Origin: Tubulanus polymorphus
Taxonomy: Eukaryota; Nemertea; Palaeonemertea; Tubulaniformes; Tubulanidae
Reading direction: 5' to 3'
DNA: 64,000 bases
Assembly (NCBI RefSeq): GCF_964204645.1
Contig: NC_134026.1
Span: 3,038,001-3,102,000, forward strand
Positions 12,902-23,179 of this stretch are shown here, piece by piece. Position numbers and translations under genes: made by a program. The notes beneath the pieces were generated by a model. The model did not search any database. It saw only the letters and a list, made by a program, of their open reading frames with translations, and was not told where the DNA came from. Every line of letters starts with the position of its first letter. Positions within the stretch are counted from its first letter, which is position 1.

Positions 12902-13797
12902 TTCGTGAATTTCTATGTAATTATTGAATAAAATTGAAGTTTGTACGGAAGAATTGTTTCTATTGTAGTCATTTATTTGGATGGTTATGATGTTTAAGAT
13001 CTTCGATGTCGAGTTTATTCAAGCTTAGCAAAATCAAGATCTACTCGAACTTTATCATTGTCCTCATGAATTATTATTAAAGGGAAGGAAGGTTTTTATA
13101 TTGGTGTGCAGTTGGTCTGACAGTCGTTTCATTCATACACAATGGAGCCTTGGCTTTAGATGTACGTAGTCTACGTCATAGTATAATTATCATTATATCA
13201 TTTTAGGCTTCAAACATTCAAATCGTCTCAAAATCCTACTCAATCGTATCTGGGGCATTAAGCCAATAAGCCTGATAGAATAGATTGAAAAACAATACAA
13301 AACTGAACCAAAATATAAATCGCGAATCTGAAAAAATCAATGTAAGCAAGCAAGGACGTAAATACGTCCATGATGTAACACCACATCTAGAGATGCTTTA
13401 GTAGTTTAGGCTATAATTTGTATAACTGCATTCAATGACACGTATTAGACTATAGCCGCTTGTGCGGGTTAGAAGATAAATAACCCATTTGCGCCCTTCT
13501 AAGATATGTAGCCTCCATAGCTCAGGGGTTAGAGCACTGGTCTTGTAAACCAGGGGTCGAGAGTTCAAATCTCTCTGGGGGCAGATACATTTTTAATTTT
13601 TTTAACGTCTACAGTACATTTAGATCACTCCCAAATCATGAATTAAGCATACATATTTTATTTGTTCAGAGACTAAGTAGTGAGCTACTACCAACAACTA
13701 ACAATGAGAGATTGAGATAGAGGGTGGATTATTGGATTTTATTGCAATTTAAGTACAAAATATTAGGAATCTCAAACTACAGTACATGAACACAATG
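12902..13797. other. Intergenic between MRPL50 and ORC1, containing one tRNA gene
   Basis: Apart from the tRNA-Thr gene and the MRPL50 poly(A) signal, no coding potential is visible. The region is the convergent 3' flank of MRPL50 (+) and ORC1 (-). Confidence 0.6.
13511..13583 (+). tRNA. tRNA-Thr (anticodon UGU)
   Basis: A 73-nt cloverleaf. The 7-bp acceptor stem is GCCTCCA with TGGGGGC (one G-T pair). The anticodon stem CTGGT/ACCAG holds the loop CTTGTAA, with anticodon TGT at 13544-13546, which reads ACA (Thr). The T arm is GAGAG-TTCAAAT-CTCTC. The D arm contains the usual A-box type TAGCTCAGGGGTTAGAGCA. There is no intron and no encoded CCA. A T-run suitable for Pol III termination follows from about 13589. 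Confidence 0.95.
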
Positions 13798-16700
13798 TCA
13801 TTGCTCCAAGTCAGTCTTTTCAGACTTGATTGCGTAACTTATATCGTCCTGACAGACATTCAATCGGATACGTAAATTCATGTCTAAACGTCCATGTTCC
13901 ACTAACAGTATTCTATAACTTCCGAGTCTGGAACATAATGCTGCAACCTCTGATCCTGTGATTGTTGAATATCCTACAATAATAGAACGGAATATTAAGA
14001 AAGAGCAATTAAGACGACTCATTTTGCCATGAAATGTTGAGTATTCAATTTTGCAGAGTGTTTACTGTCAAAATAATCACCTTCAAAACGACATAAAGAT
14101 GTAAACTGCTTGAAAACACGTCCAAGTTTTGCCTCCTCTAATCCTGTACGTTGAAATTCTGATATGATTGACTGTAAGAACACTTTTTCTAACATTGATA
14201 GGTTTCTGAAATTAGATTTTAAAGAATTTTTTTTGCTGAGCCTTCTATCTCCAAGTGATGATCTCACATTGTTCTGCATTCTTATACACTAAACAAGTAA
14301 AATAAACAGTTAGTTTACCTTATTGCTTTTACAGTTGATGATGAAAACATCTCCTTCAATGCAGCGTTCACATGCACCATGTCAACTAAACAGCCCTTTT
14401 CATTAGTTTCTCTATTGTTTTCGGCGAGTTCTGTAGCGCGGCGGCAAATATCCAGTGCCCTCCGTGCATCTCCAGATACAGCTGCAACCTACACATCAAT
14501 AATTGTGAAACATTTTGATGAAATTGAGAATTCTATCTAAAGTGGAAATTTGGCAAAAATGGTTCATAAACTTACTTTTCTTGCCACTAACTGCACTGCA
14601 TCTTCATTAAATGCGTTTAAATCTTGAAGTCTTGATGAAACAATTTCTTGTAATTGTTTATACGTGTAAGGTTGAAATGTCATCCTCGTCAAACCCTTTG
14701 GAGAAAAAGAATACAATGGATTAAGGACACTGCTTTCATAGTAAAAACACATTTTTGTACAGTTATCCAATGAAGGCACTTATCCAAATGTAAAGGTGTT
14801 ATTAATGATAACATAACATACCAAACGACTAGACACTCGATTCATCATAATTCTTTCAGGTAAATCCATTGTATTAGCAACGGCTAAAACGATCAGTTTT
14901 GCCTGTGGACGACTTGGCCAATCAAATAAGTTATACATTACATTCTGTTTACGATTCCACAACAAATCCAACTAAAATGCAAAATATCTTATCGCAGTTT
15001 CATCAATTGCAGCAGGTTTCATGTTTTTTAATGAATATTCTACCTACTTCATCGACTAATAAAACAATTGGATCTCTGTCTGGGGCTGCAGTGCTGAACA
15101 TCTTGTCTAAGAGCATTGTAGCATGATCTGGAGTTGCCTTTTGATCAGTCAATTGCTGAAACAATTCAATATCATTTCCAGGATTGAGTAAAGTTACCAT
15201 TTAGAATATTCTCAGATTAAGATCAGAACGTACGATTAACTCACTTTAAGTATTTGTACATGCGCTTGATGGGGATCTGTCAGTCGCATTCCATTAATTT
15301 CTATATACTTGAAATTGGGAATATCTTTTTCTTCGGCAGCTTCTTTTAAGCCTTGGATAACTTCGTGAACGGTAGCCGTTTTACCAGTACCCGGTACACC
15401 AGATATATACATACAACCACCGGTTCCGTCGCAAATCTTCGATACGACGAATGACTGGATATCAGCGAACTCCTCTTCACGACACGGTAGAGATTCAGGT
15501 ACTGCACAAACATGTAACCTGTAAATGAACATTACACAATCTGTATTACATCAGAAATAGAATATGAACAACCTATTGCAATATGTATGTGCAGGGCATG
15601 CCGCAATTTCCACAGAATGAAAATGAGTTCCTTTTGGAATATTTCGCTCTAAAGTTTAATCCTCAGTCAGTGCCAATGCATTCAAGATCAGCCTCAAACT
15701 TACTTTGCTCGAGCCTCCTCTAATACATTAGCTGGTGTACGAGATGCTTTCACTCGTTTTGGCATTCTTGGTGTAAACACTTTCTTAGCAGATGCTGTCA
15801 CCTACAAGAATATACACAGCCTCATCAACTGATATTAACTATAATAAAGAAACTAGTGTCTCAAAAGTTTAATTCATGAGATAATCACTGCAGATTTCGT
15901 TGTTTTTTTCTTAGCGGTTTTGCTCTTCTTTGACTTCTTTGGATTTTTCTCTTTGAAATCATCGTCTGAATTCGATGGTGCATAATTTTCATCATCATCA
16001 TCCTCAGAAAATCTGTACTTCGGTCTAAAATTCACAAGGCTCTTGATTTATTTTTCATTATTTCATGTTGTTTTTCGCGCAATATCTTCATTACTACCAG
16101 TGTTTGTACTTACTTAGCCGTGCTTGAACGTTTCGTATTCTTAGATTCAGACTTAAACTTAGTAACTGTAGTCTTTTTCTTCTGTGAACTTTTATGTTTT
16201 TTTCTTGAGAGAGCTGAAAACAAATAAACATAGATTGAAGTGGGCATTACACAGGGGCGGATCCAGGGCTAATTTTGAAGGACTCGTTACAACCCAAAAG
16301 AGCACTTTAATGTCCACAAAGGCAATATTAGGGGCACTACGGACAAAATGGCAAAGGGCACTCAAAAATTAAAAAAATTTGATGGACTTGCACAAGTCTC
16401 ACAAGTGCCCCTGGATCCACCCATTTCACCTTTTGAATCATGTCAGAAATTGTAGACATTTTGAATATACAGAGTACTTGTATTCCAAAACTGGTTACAA
16501 GACCACAAAGAAAAAGTGAAACTATAAATACAAGATACCGTAACTAACCATCATCATCTAGAAGTGGTATTTCTGGAGAAATTTCACGATCAGCTTTCTT
16601 CTTACTTTTCCGCTTGGCATCATTATCAAGAATAGGAATTTCATCCGATAAGTCACTATCGCTATCAGTTTTCTTTGATGAGACTGGGGTTGGAGGAAGA

Positions 16701-17868
16701 TATTTTTCGATGAGTGGAATTGTCTTACTACCGTTAAACGACCTCCTCACGAAATATCTATCCAAACCATCCTCAGTTTTACATGCATGATTTTCATCAG
16801 GAGTTTTATCGATTTCATAAACATCAACCTACAATTTGCAGGTAAAAGAAGACATTCACACTCAGTCACTTTGTAGTGATAAGAAAATCTATTTCTATAT
16901 TCTGAAAATTAATATCATCAAATATGGATTGGAAAATGCCACACTAAGCACATACCTTACATTTACCGATGATGCATTCAATATCGATATTCTTAGCTTC
17001 TAACGCCTGAGCTACGATCGGATTATACTCCATCAATTCACTTTCATTCAGAAGAAGAGGCTGAAACCGTTTTGGAGTTTCGAAGTATCTGCAGTACCAT
17101 TTGACAATAGCTCGACGACTTTCATCATTGTTTTCACCTGTTGAAAAAGATACCATCGCTAAAAAATTCTCGACAAAAAATTTATAAAATTGCTTTCGTA
17201 GTACATGTAGTTTAGGCCACCTAAAAAGTCTCTAAGGGTAGTCTAGTCAGTAACCTGTCTGTGGTTTAGTTTCACAATCGGATATTTTCACAAACCACAT
17301 ATAAGCCCATCCGATTATAAAAAGCTTACCACCAACGATTAGGTAACTAACTAAGGGTAGTCAGTACCTTATCAATATTGTTGTCGGTATATAGGCTCAA
17401 CGTTTATAATCGGGCTTTATATGCCCTACCACCATGTGGTTTGTGAAAATATCTAATCACTTTATTTACCTGTATCGAAAAGTTGTTCAATTTGTCCGAT
17501 AAACGCAAAGTTCATGTTATCAGGTTGTGAATCGTTGCAAATATAAACATCATCTCCGATGTTATAGGTTACTCCATCTATATGAAATCCCCTGAAATAA
17601 ACAGACACAAAATATAGGAATAAAATAGGCCTGATTTTTGAATATATTGATACATTGCTTTTGCATTCATTGGTTGGTTGTATTGTAATCCGCACACGTC
17701 AAGCCCAATCAAGGCCTAAATAATTGTTTGAATTTAATGTAGTCTCCTGTAAATAGATATGATATGCTTCTCTTCAATAGTGACTTACTGATATTGTAGA
17801 GACCCTCTTCTGTTCTTCAGCTCACCGGTTCCAATCCAGTAAAAATCGTCTGAGGATGATACAGGCAT
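13798..17868 (-). CDS. ORC1: Origin recognition complex subunit 1 (ORC1)
   Basis: The ATPase subunit of ORC that loads CDC6/CDT1/MCM at replication origins. Fourteen exons (plus coordinates): 13798-13973, 14081-14205, 14319-14488, 14576-14695, 14822-14971, 15048-15155, 15245-15518, 15704-15801, 15889-16024, 16114-16213, 16549-16828, 16956-17137, 17470-17591, 17789-17868; 706 aa (human 861). Order: N-terminal BAH domain ([28 protein letters not shown]), a basic and acidic disordered linker with two similar [16 protein letters not shown] motifs and Lys-rich runs, then AAA+ with Walker [11 protein letters not shown], Walker B IVLLVDE-LDLLW, sensor [20 protein letters not shown] and [14 protein letters not shown], and a C-terminal winged helix ([13 protein letters not shown]). 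The linker is shorter than in vertebrates. Its start lies 606 bp from the divergent PIGW start. MITEs occupy two introns. Confidence 0.96.
16252..16424. repeat. MITE-like element, CAGGGGCGGATCCAGG type
   Basis: It begins CAGGGGCGGATCCAGGG and ends CCCCTGGATCCACCC, whose reverse complement GGGTGGATCCAGGGG matches the left end with a few mismatches. About 170 bp, non-coding, in the ORC1 intron between the exons at 16213 and 16549. A truncated relative lies at 12264-12340. An hAT-like origin is suggested by the CAGGGGC end only; no target duplication was identified. Confidence 0.65.
17244..17353 (+). repeat. TA-flanked MITE, copy 1
   Basis: It starts TAGTCAGTAACCT and ends AGGTAACTAACTA; the ends are imperfect inverted repeats bounded by TA, as in Tc1/mariner-type insertions. 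The interior holds GGTTTAGTTTCACAATCGGA, TATTTTCACAAACCAC and TCCGATTATAAAAAGC. It lies in the second ORC1 intron and is flanked on both sides by CTAAGGGTAGT-like sequence. Copies 2 (18678) and 3 (50607) share the same order of motifs. Confidence 0.8.
17402..17460 (-). repeat. Partial inverted copy of the TA-flanked MITE
   Basis: Read on the minus strand it gives GATTAGATATTTTCACAAAC, then CCACATGGTGGTAGGGC, ATATAAAGCCC and GATTATAAAC. This parallels the middle of copy 1 (ATCGGATATTTTCACAAACC, ACATATAAGCCCATC, CGATTATAAA). Together with copy 1 it makes an inverted pair in the intron. It comes within about 10 bp of the ORC1 exon edge at 17470. Confidence 0.65.
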
Positions 17869-18474
17869 ATTTGGCTGCAATTTTGACAAATTCTGAGCAA
17901 ACCAAATGCAAATTTCCCGGAAATAAATTTCTGTATAATCTTAAGACGAAGTGTCGATATTAAAATAATCTTTTTAATGCAATGATTTTAGCAAATATAC
18001 ATTCATAATAGTTTATTAAACTAAATCTATATTCTAATTGATATAATGATACAAGATATTTTCAATTCTAATAAAGTATGTGTTTTTTCATCTCCATATT
18101 TTTCGTAGTCATAGTTTTGCATTTCTATCAGCCGCTTGAGCCCTCCCAAAACACGCTATGTCCCTGGCATGCCCTGGTTTATTATTTTCATACGCTAAGT
18201 CGAAAAAGCTATTTTCATACGCAGTGATACGTACGTACCCTTATTTTTCTTTGTTTTCTTCATCTTTGAGATAATTATGATTGAAATGAAAATAATTGAT
18301 TGTCTATCTCACTCAGAATTCGGTCCCTTGGCTGGATAATGTGGATAGAAACTGAAAGGGCTGTCAAAATTTTAGGCCCTTATGCCTGGCCTAGGCTACT
18401 TATTTAGCAAAAGGCCTACCTCTATAATTTTGATTTGATTAACTCTTATCAATTCAAAGAATTTTTCTTTCAGA
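17869..18474. promoter_or_regulatory. Shared upstream region of ORC1 (-) and PIGW (+)
   Basis: The 606 bp between divergent start codons must contain both promoters and 5' UTRs. The sequence ttcttttctttcag at 18460-18473, directly before the PIGW ATG, also looks like a 3' splice site, so PIGW may have a non-coding first exon. No TATA box is obvious. The claim rests on geometry. Confidence 0.45.
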
Positions 18475-20739
18475 ATGTCATCATATAAAACCTTACATGA
18501 AGAATTTGTTAGTAATTTAAATGGAACAACTATCGAAGAATCACAGTTGGCCGCATCATGCGCTCCTTTATCGGTTTTATTTCATCACTTAGTGACGTCT
18601 TTGTTCTTCATACCAAGAAAAAATCTGTAAGTAGTCGAAATGCAAGGTTAAAACTTTAAAAAAAGTTACCCTCTATCTAGTCAGTAACCTGTCTGTGGTT
18701 TAGTTTCGCGATCGGATATTTTCACGATCGGATATTTTCACAAACCAGTTGGTATAAGCCCATCCGATCATAAAAGCTTATCACCAACGATTAGGTAACT
18801 AACTACCACTTATCATGAACTATGCGTAAAAGTCTTGAATTAATAGGTTTATTAATGAATTTATTTGCAGGTTGAGTTTCATTGTTGATTTCATATTCTG
18901 CATTTTACCATGTAGCCTGACGGTGACAGTCTTGGCTGACAATATTCCAGCACTTCTCACCTTCCTCCTAATCGGCAGCATTTCAATTTTCATTTTTAAC
19001 TCCCAATGTCAACAATTTCGTATGCATCAGAAAGAAAAAAAGCAGAGACGGACAGGAAAGAAAGAAGAATTGGGTTCCGTTACTAGATCATATTGGAAAG
19101 ACTGTTTTGAGATATTGACCGTGGATATGAAGGACGTGCGACCGTTTATTTCTAACTTCCGCGCTTTCGTCAACATAGTCACCGCTGTTTGTATCCTAGG
19201 AGTGGATTTTCAAGTATTTCCACGCAGATTTGGTAAATGTGAGACCTACGGAACTGGATTAATGGACACCGGTGTTGGTTCATTTGTCATATGTAATGCT
19301 ATTGTCTCATCGGAAGTGAGAAATTCTAGTAAAAAATCAAGTCTATCGAAGACTATCGTTTCAACGGCTCCTCTTTGGATACTGGGTTTGATACGACTGA
19401 TCAGTATCAGGAATCTAGACTATCAGGAACACGCGTCTGAATACGGAGTTCATTGGAATTTCTTCTTCACTCTGGCCATGGTCAAGGTAATGAAAAATAT
19501 AGTCCATATCAATTAGATCTCTGTTTAGATATACATTGTACAGTGTCAGTGGACTCTGCCTATAGACTGGTCTATTCTCTAATCCATTCAAATAAAAGGA
19601 TTTTCTGTCCCTACTGTTTGTCAATTTGAAAAATCTGAAGATCTATACCAGTAACATTTTGCTGTACTGTACATAGGGCCTACAGCCTATGTTATTGAAT
19701 ATGAATTTTCTTGCAAATATTTCTCACAAATTGATAAAACGTTTTTTGCTCCGTTTCAGATTGTCTCAGCGATCGTTTTGACTGTTGTTAGTTCTAGATT
19801 GTGTTTATTTCTATCTGTGTGCATTATAAGTGGATATCAGTATCTACTTACTAGTGCTGGACTGATGGACTTCATTATTTACGGTGTCAAAGGCGATGGA
19901 TCGCGTAATGGTCTGATCGATGCTAACAGAGAAGGCATTTGCTCTGTCATGGGCTATCTGGCTTTGTATTTCATTGGCGTGGAAATTGGAAAACAGTTAT
20001 TTTCTAAAAGGTCGGTAAATACCTATCCCAGTATACTTCATACAACATTTTTCAAAGGAATATCATCATTTCTATCAAGCCTTTATTGAATTTCAGGAAT
20101 TATCTGTCTCTGTATTGTGTGCTGTTTGCTCTATCATCAGTATCCTGTATGTTATTATACGTCTGTCAGATTTTCGTCGAGCCTGTTTCACGAAGGACTG
20201 CTAATCTTGGATATTTCTTATGGATGGTTAGTGAAAACAACTTATTTTTAATATCGCCTCCATATCAGTTGGAATTATTTATGATCGATTGATTTTTCTT
20301 TTAGATATTTTTCAATTGTCTCCTGTTGACAAGTTTCTTACTAATGGAGATTATAATGCTCTGTAATCACAGATTTTTTGACACACATGAAACTAAACCG
20401 TCATCCTCAGATCATACAGGTATGTGACACACGTGTTCCAGTCTATGGTAGTCTTTTGGTTTGTGAAAGGGATTATATCGTCAAATAGATCCTGATAATA
20501 GATGCATTTAAATCTTTTTTTCAGTGCATCTGATTTCTCAATTGGTAAACGCTGTCAATCATCACGGACTGGTGTATTTTCTGCTAGCTAATCTATTAAC
20601 CGGAATGGTTAACATGAATGTAGAGACAATATTTGCCACTCATATTGAAGGGTTTATAATCATTACACTGTATATGTTTATACTGTCGGCAGTTATATAT
20701 ACATTCTCACGATTCGGAATTCGAACTAAAATCTGGTAA
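18475..20739 (+). CDS. PIGW: GPI inositol acyltransferase PIGW / Gwt1
   Basis: An ER multi-pass enzyme that acylates the inositol of GlcN-phosphatidylinositol during GPI-anchor synthesis. Six exons (18475-18626, 18871-19486, 19760-20010, 20097-20226, 20305-20419, 20525-20739) give 492 aa, normal for the family. The diagnostic block is DFQVFPRRFGKCETYGTGLM followed by DTGVGSFVICNAIVSSE (about residues 160-195). The early VRPFISNFRAFVNIVTAVCI and late NLLTGMVNMNVETIF are also typical. Many hydrophobic segments fit about 12 spans. The C-terminus ends RTKIW. The donor after exon 3 is a weak GTCGGT. AATAAA is at 20896. MITE copy 2 lies in intron 1. Confidence 0.94.
18678..18805 (+). repeat. TA-flanked MITE, copy 2
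   Basis: Same ends as copy 1 (TAGTCAGTAACCT to AGGTAACTAACTA). It differs by an internal tandem duplication: the unit CGATCGGATATTTTCA occurs twice in a row at about 18707-18740. It lies in PIGW intron 1, in the same orientation as copy 1. Confidence 0.8.
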
Positions 20740-23179
20740 AAATAGGTTCTCATGTAATGTGCTGTTAGTACTTTTGTAAAGATTTTGATGTTTTGTGAAA
20801 TACTGATTTCGTTTTTAAGACAGAATTTAATTTGTAAAGATTTATAACAGTACATATTCTTGTTAAATTATATGTCAATTTCAATATTAATTCACAATAA
20901 AGTTTAGATTTTCTATGGAATAGAATTTTGTTATAAGCGTTCTTCAGTAAAAAGTTCAAGAAGCAGAGAGAAAGAAAAATCTAGGCAGCAGATATCTTCC
21001 ATGAGCAAGGCTGATTCTTTCAACAATTAAACAACAACAGTTTACAATATCGTATATCATATATATTTGTTTTCTGATGAAGTTAACAAATAGTAAAATT
21101 ATTAAAAACAAATACTAAATAGCAGTTACACTCATTCTTACAGATAGATATATCCTTCCATTGTGATGGAAATGATTATGTTTGTGTTAGAACACACACA
21201 ATAATTTTCAAGAGATTTTTCAGCCAAAAACATCTGAAAATGTTTTAGAAGCCAATAAGTACATCGTAAGAGATCACACAACAAATTTATTTTCCGAGAC
21301 ATAACCAGATATAAAAGATTTTTCTCGAGACATAACCAGACATAAATACCAAGATATGAGTTGAACAGGTACCATCAAAGACAGGACGAACTAACTTCAG
21401 TTGAACAATGAAATTATGAAAAGCTGCCATGAAATGTGAACAAAAATTAACTTAATAGAAGAAATTATTCAAATAGATTGCAATATACATTATTTTGATT
21501 TCTGTTAAGGTCCCCTGAAAATATTGCAGAAGTTACGTTGCATCGACAGGGTTCAATGTAAAAGAAATTGTTCCCTTTGCGAGGTGTGCAAGATGATATA
21601 AAATACCAAAAATAAAGAATACTTATCAAAATACTTTTCTCGTAATATGCTTATACAGCAAGTAGTAGCCATAAATCATTTGAAATAAACAAATTATTCA
21701 TTGTTAACTTTCTAATATTATACCTAAAATCTACAGTTTCATTATTTCAACATCTAGCAACAGGCAAGCAATGTTTAAAGATATGTAGCTACGGTAACTA
21801 ATAAGTACAATTTCATATTTGATGACAGATCATTTGAATAGTGGCAAATTAATATATATATATTTTTACATACAAGGTACGAAAGTTTGACTTACTATAC
21901 AAGGAAACACTGTGTTTCATCAAGAATTCTAACATTGATTCGCTGAGTGAGAGACAGAATTGGCGTGGAAACCAATAAGAAATTCTAATAGATGAACTGG
22001 TATAGGACAAGAAATACAAATTTCCTATTGTACTACAATATACATGCATATTCAATATGCTTATAATAGTGCTAGTGAGTATCCATCTACACGAGACCGT
22101 TGCACCATTCTTACATTTGATAAATAATTAATCAAATAGAATAAAAAGTACACATCATATAGTCCTATTTTCTAGACAAAATTCAACAAATTATCTAAAT
22201 TTGAACATAACCCGAAGAAAATGATTTACAAACACTTATTACAACAGTTATACAAAATTCATGTCTATCTTACTTAAACTTGTAGTTCACTGAAAGTTAC
22301 TACGAAACACAATATCAATACGGTCATTCGTAAAAGATAATTTTCAAATCCCCTAATCCAAAATAGGACAAAAGAATCAGCAGCGATATATGAAAAAGAT
22401 TGTATTAGTAATCATCATAAGGGATGTTGTCATGGAAATTACACAAAATTGACATTGTCAATCAATAAAACACTGTTCGTTAGACAATAAAATAACAAAC
22501 TTTAAAATCTCTTTTTTAAGTAGAACTCACTATTTCACTTAACACTAAGCCATCTTAATCCTACCTGAATTAAGGCAACAAGACAGCAAAGCTTTTGATC
22601 TTTAGACCGCTAAAGTTTTGATAATATTTTTTCAGAAATGCATAGCAATAAAGCTGAGACAGATAGTTTGGCCACCCTGAGTGAACTGCATTCTATATGG
22701 TCATAGTAAAACCCAATGGGATTAATCTAGACAGAGTTCTTAACAGATCAGGGAAAATCATAGAATTCTGACACATTTCCCAAAATCAGGGAAAATTGAG
22801 GGAGATTTTAATTTGTGATTTCCTGTTGTTCGTTCTGGTGATAAATGGAACAAGGAAACAGCCCCCACAAGGTTATCTTACAACCTAATCAAAGAAATTT
22901 AGAACAAGGGTGAGGGAAATACAGGATTCCCTGATCTGTGTTGCCTGGAATCCAAAGCCTTTTTCGTAAATATTAGAATATTATTCCATGTCATGCAGGA
23001 TATGATTTCTCAATTTGTCCAAGCCGCATCATCTCTATTAATTAGTCTTGTTCTGCAACGAACTATTGAAAACAATTCACGACGCAGTTCCTCCGTCCTC
23101 ATAACAATCCATCGACCCTTTATGTTTTAGAAACATAAATCAATATAAGATAATCCGCTGATTAATAGTTACCCTGTTA
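20740..23179. other. Convergent intergenic region between PIGW and the DGCR2-like gene
   Basis: AT-rich, with no coding signal beyond short random frames. PIGW's poly(A) signal is near its left edge, and the right part should be 3' UTR of the DGCR2-like gene. A repeat with inverted ends lies at 22743-22939. Confidence 0.6.
22743..22939. repeat. Putative MITE with ACAGATCAGGGAA ends
   Basis: The left end ACAGATCAGGGAAAATC and right end GATTCCCTGATCTGTGT are inverted repeats of about 14-16 bp about 197 bp apart. The interior has further CAGGGAAA copies and no coding capacity. Related TTCCCTGA-rich fragments occur at about 26040-26125 and 42985-43075. Confidence 0.6.

Noticed and set aside
15600-15660. 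Possible extra ORC1 exon
   Set aside because: It would run into a stop and break the conserved [21 protein letters not shown] junction; skipping it keeps phase.
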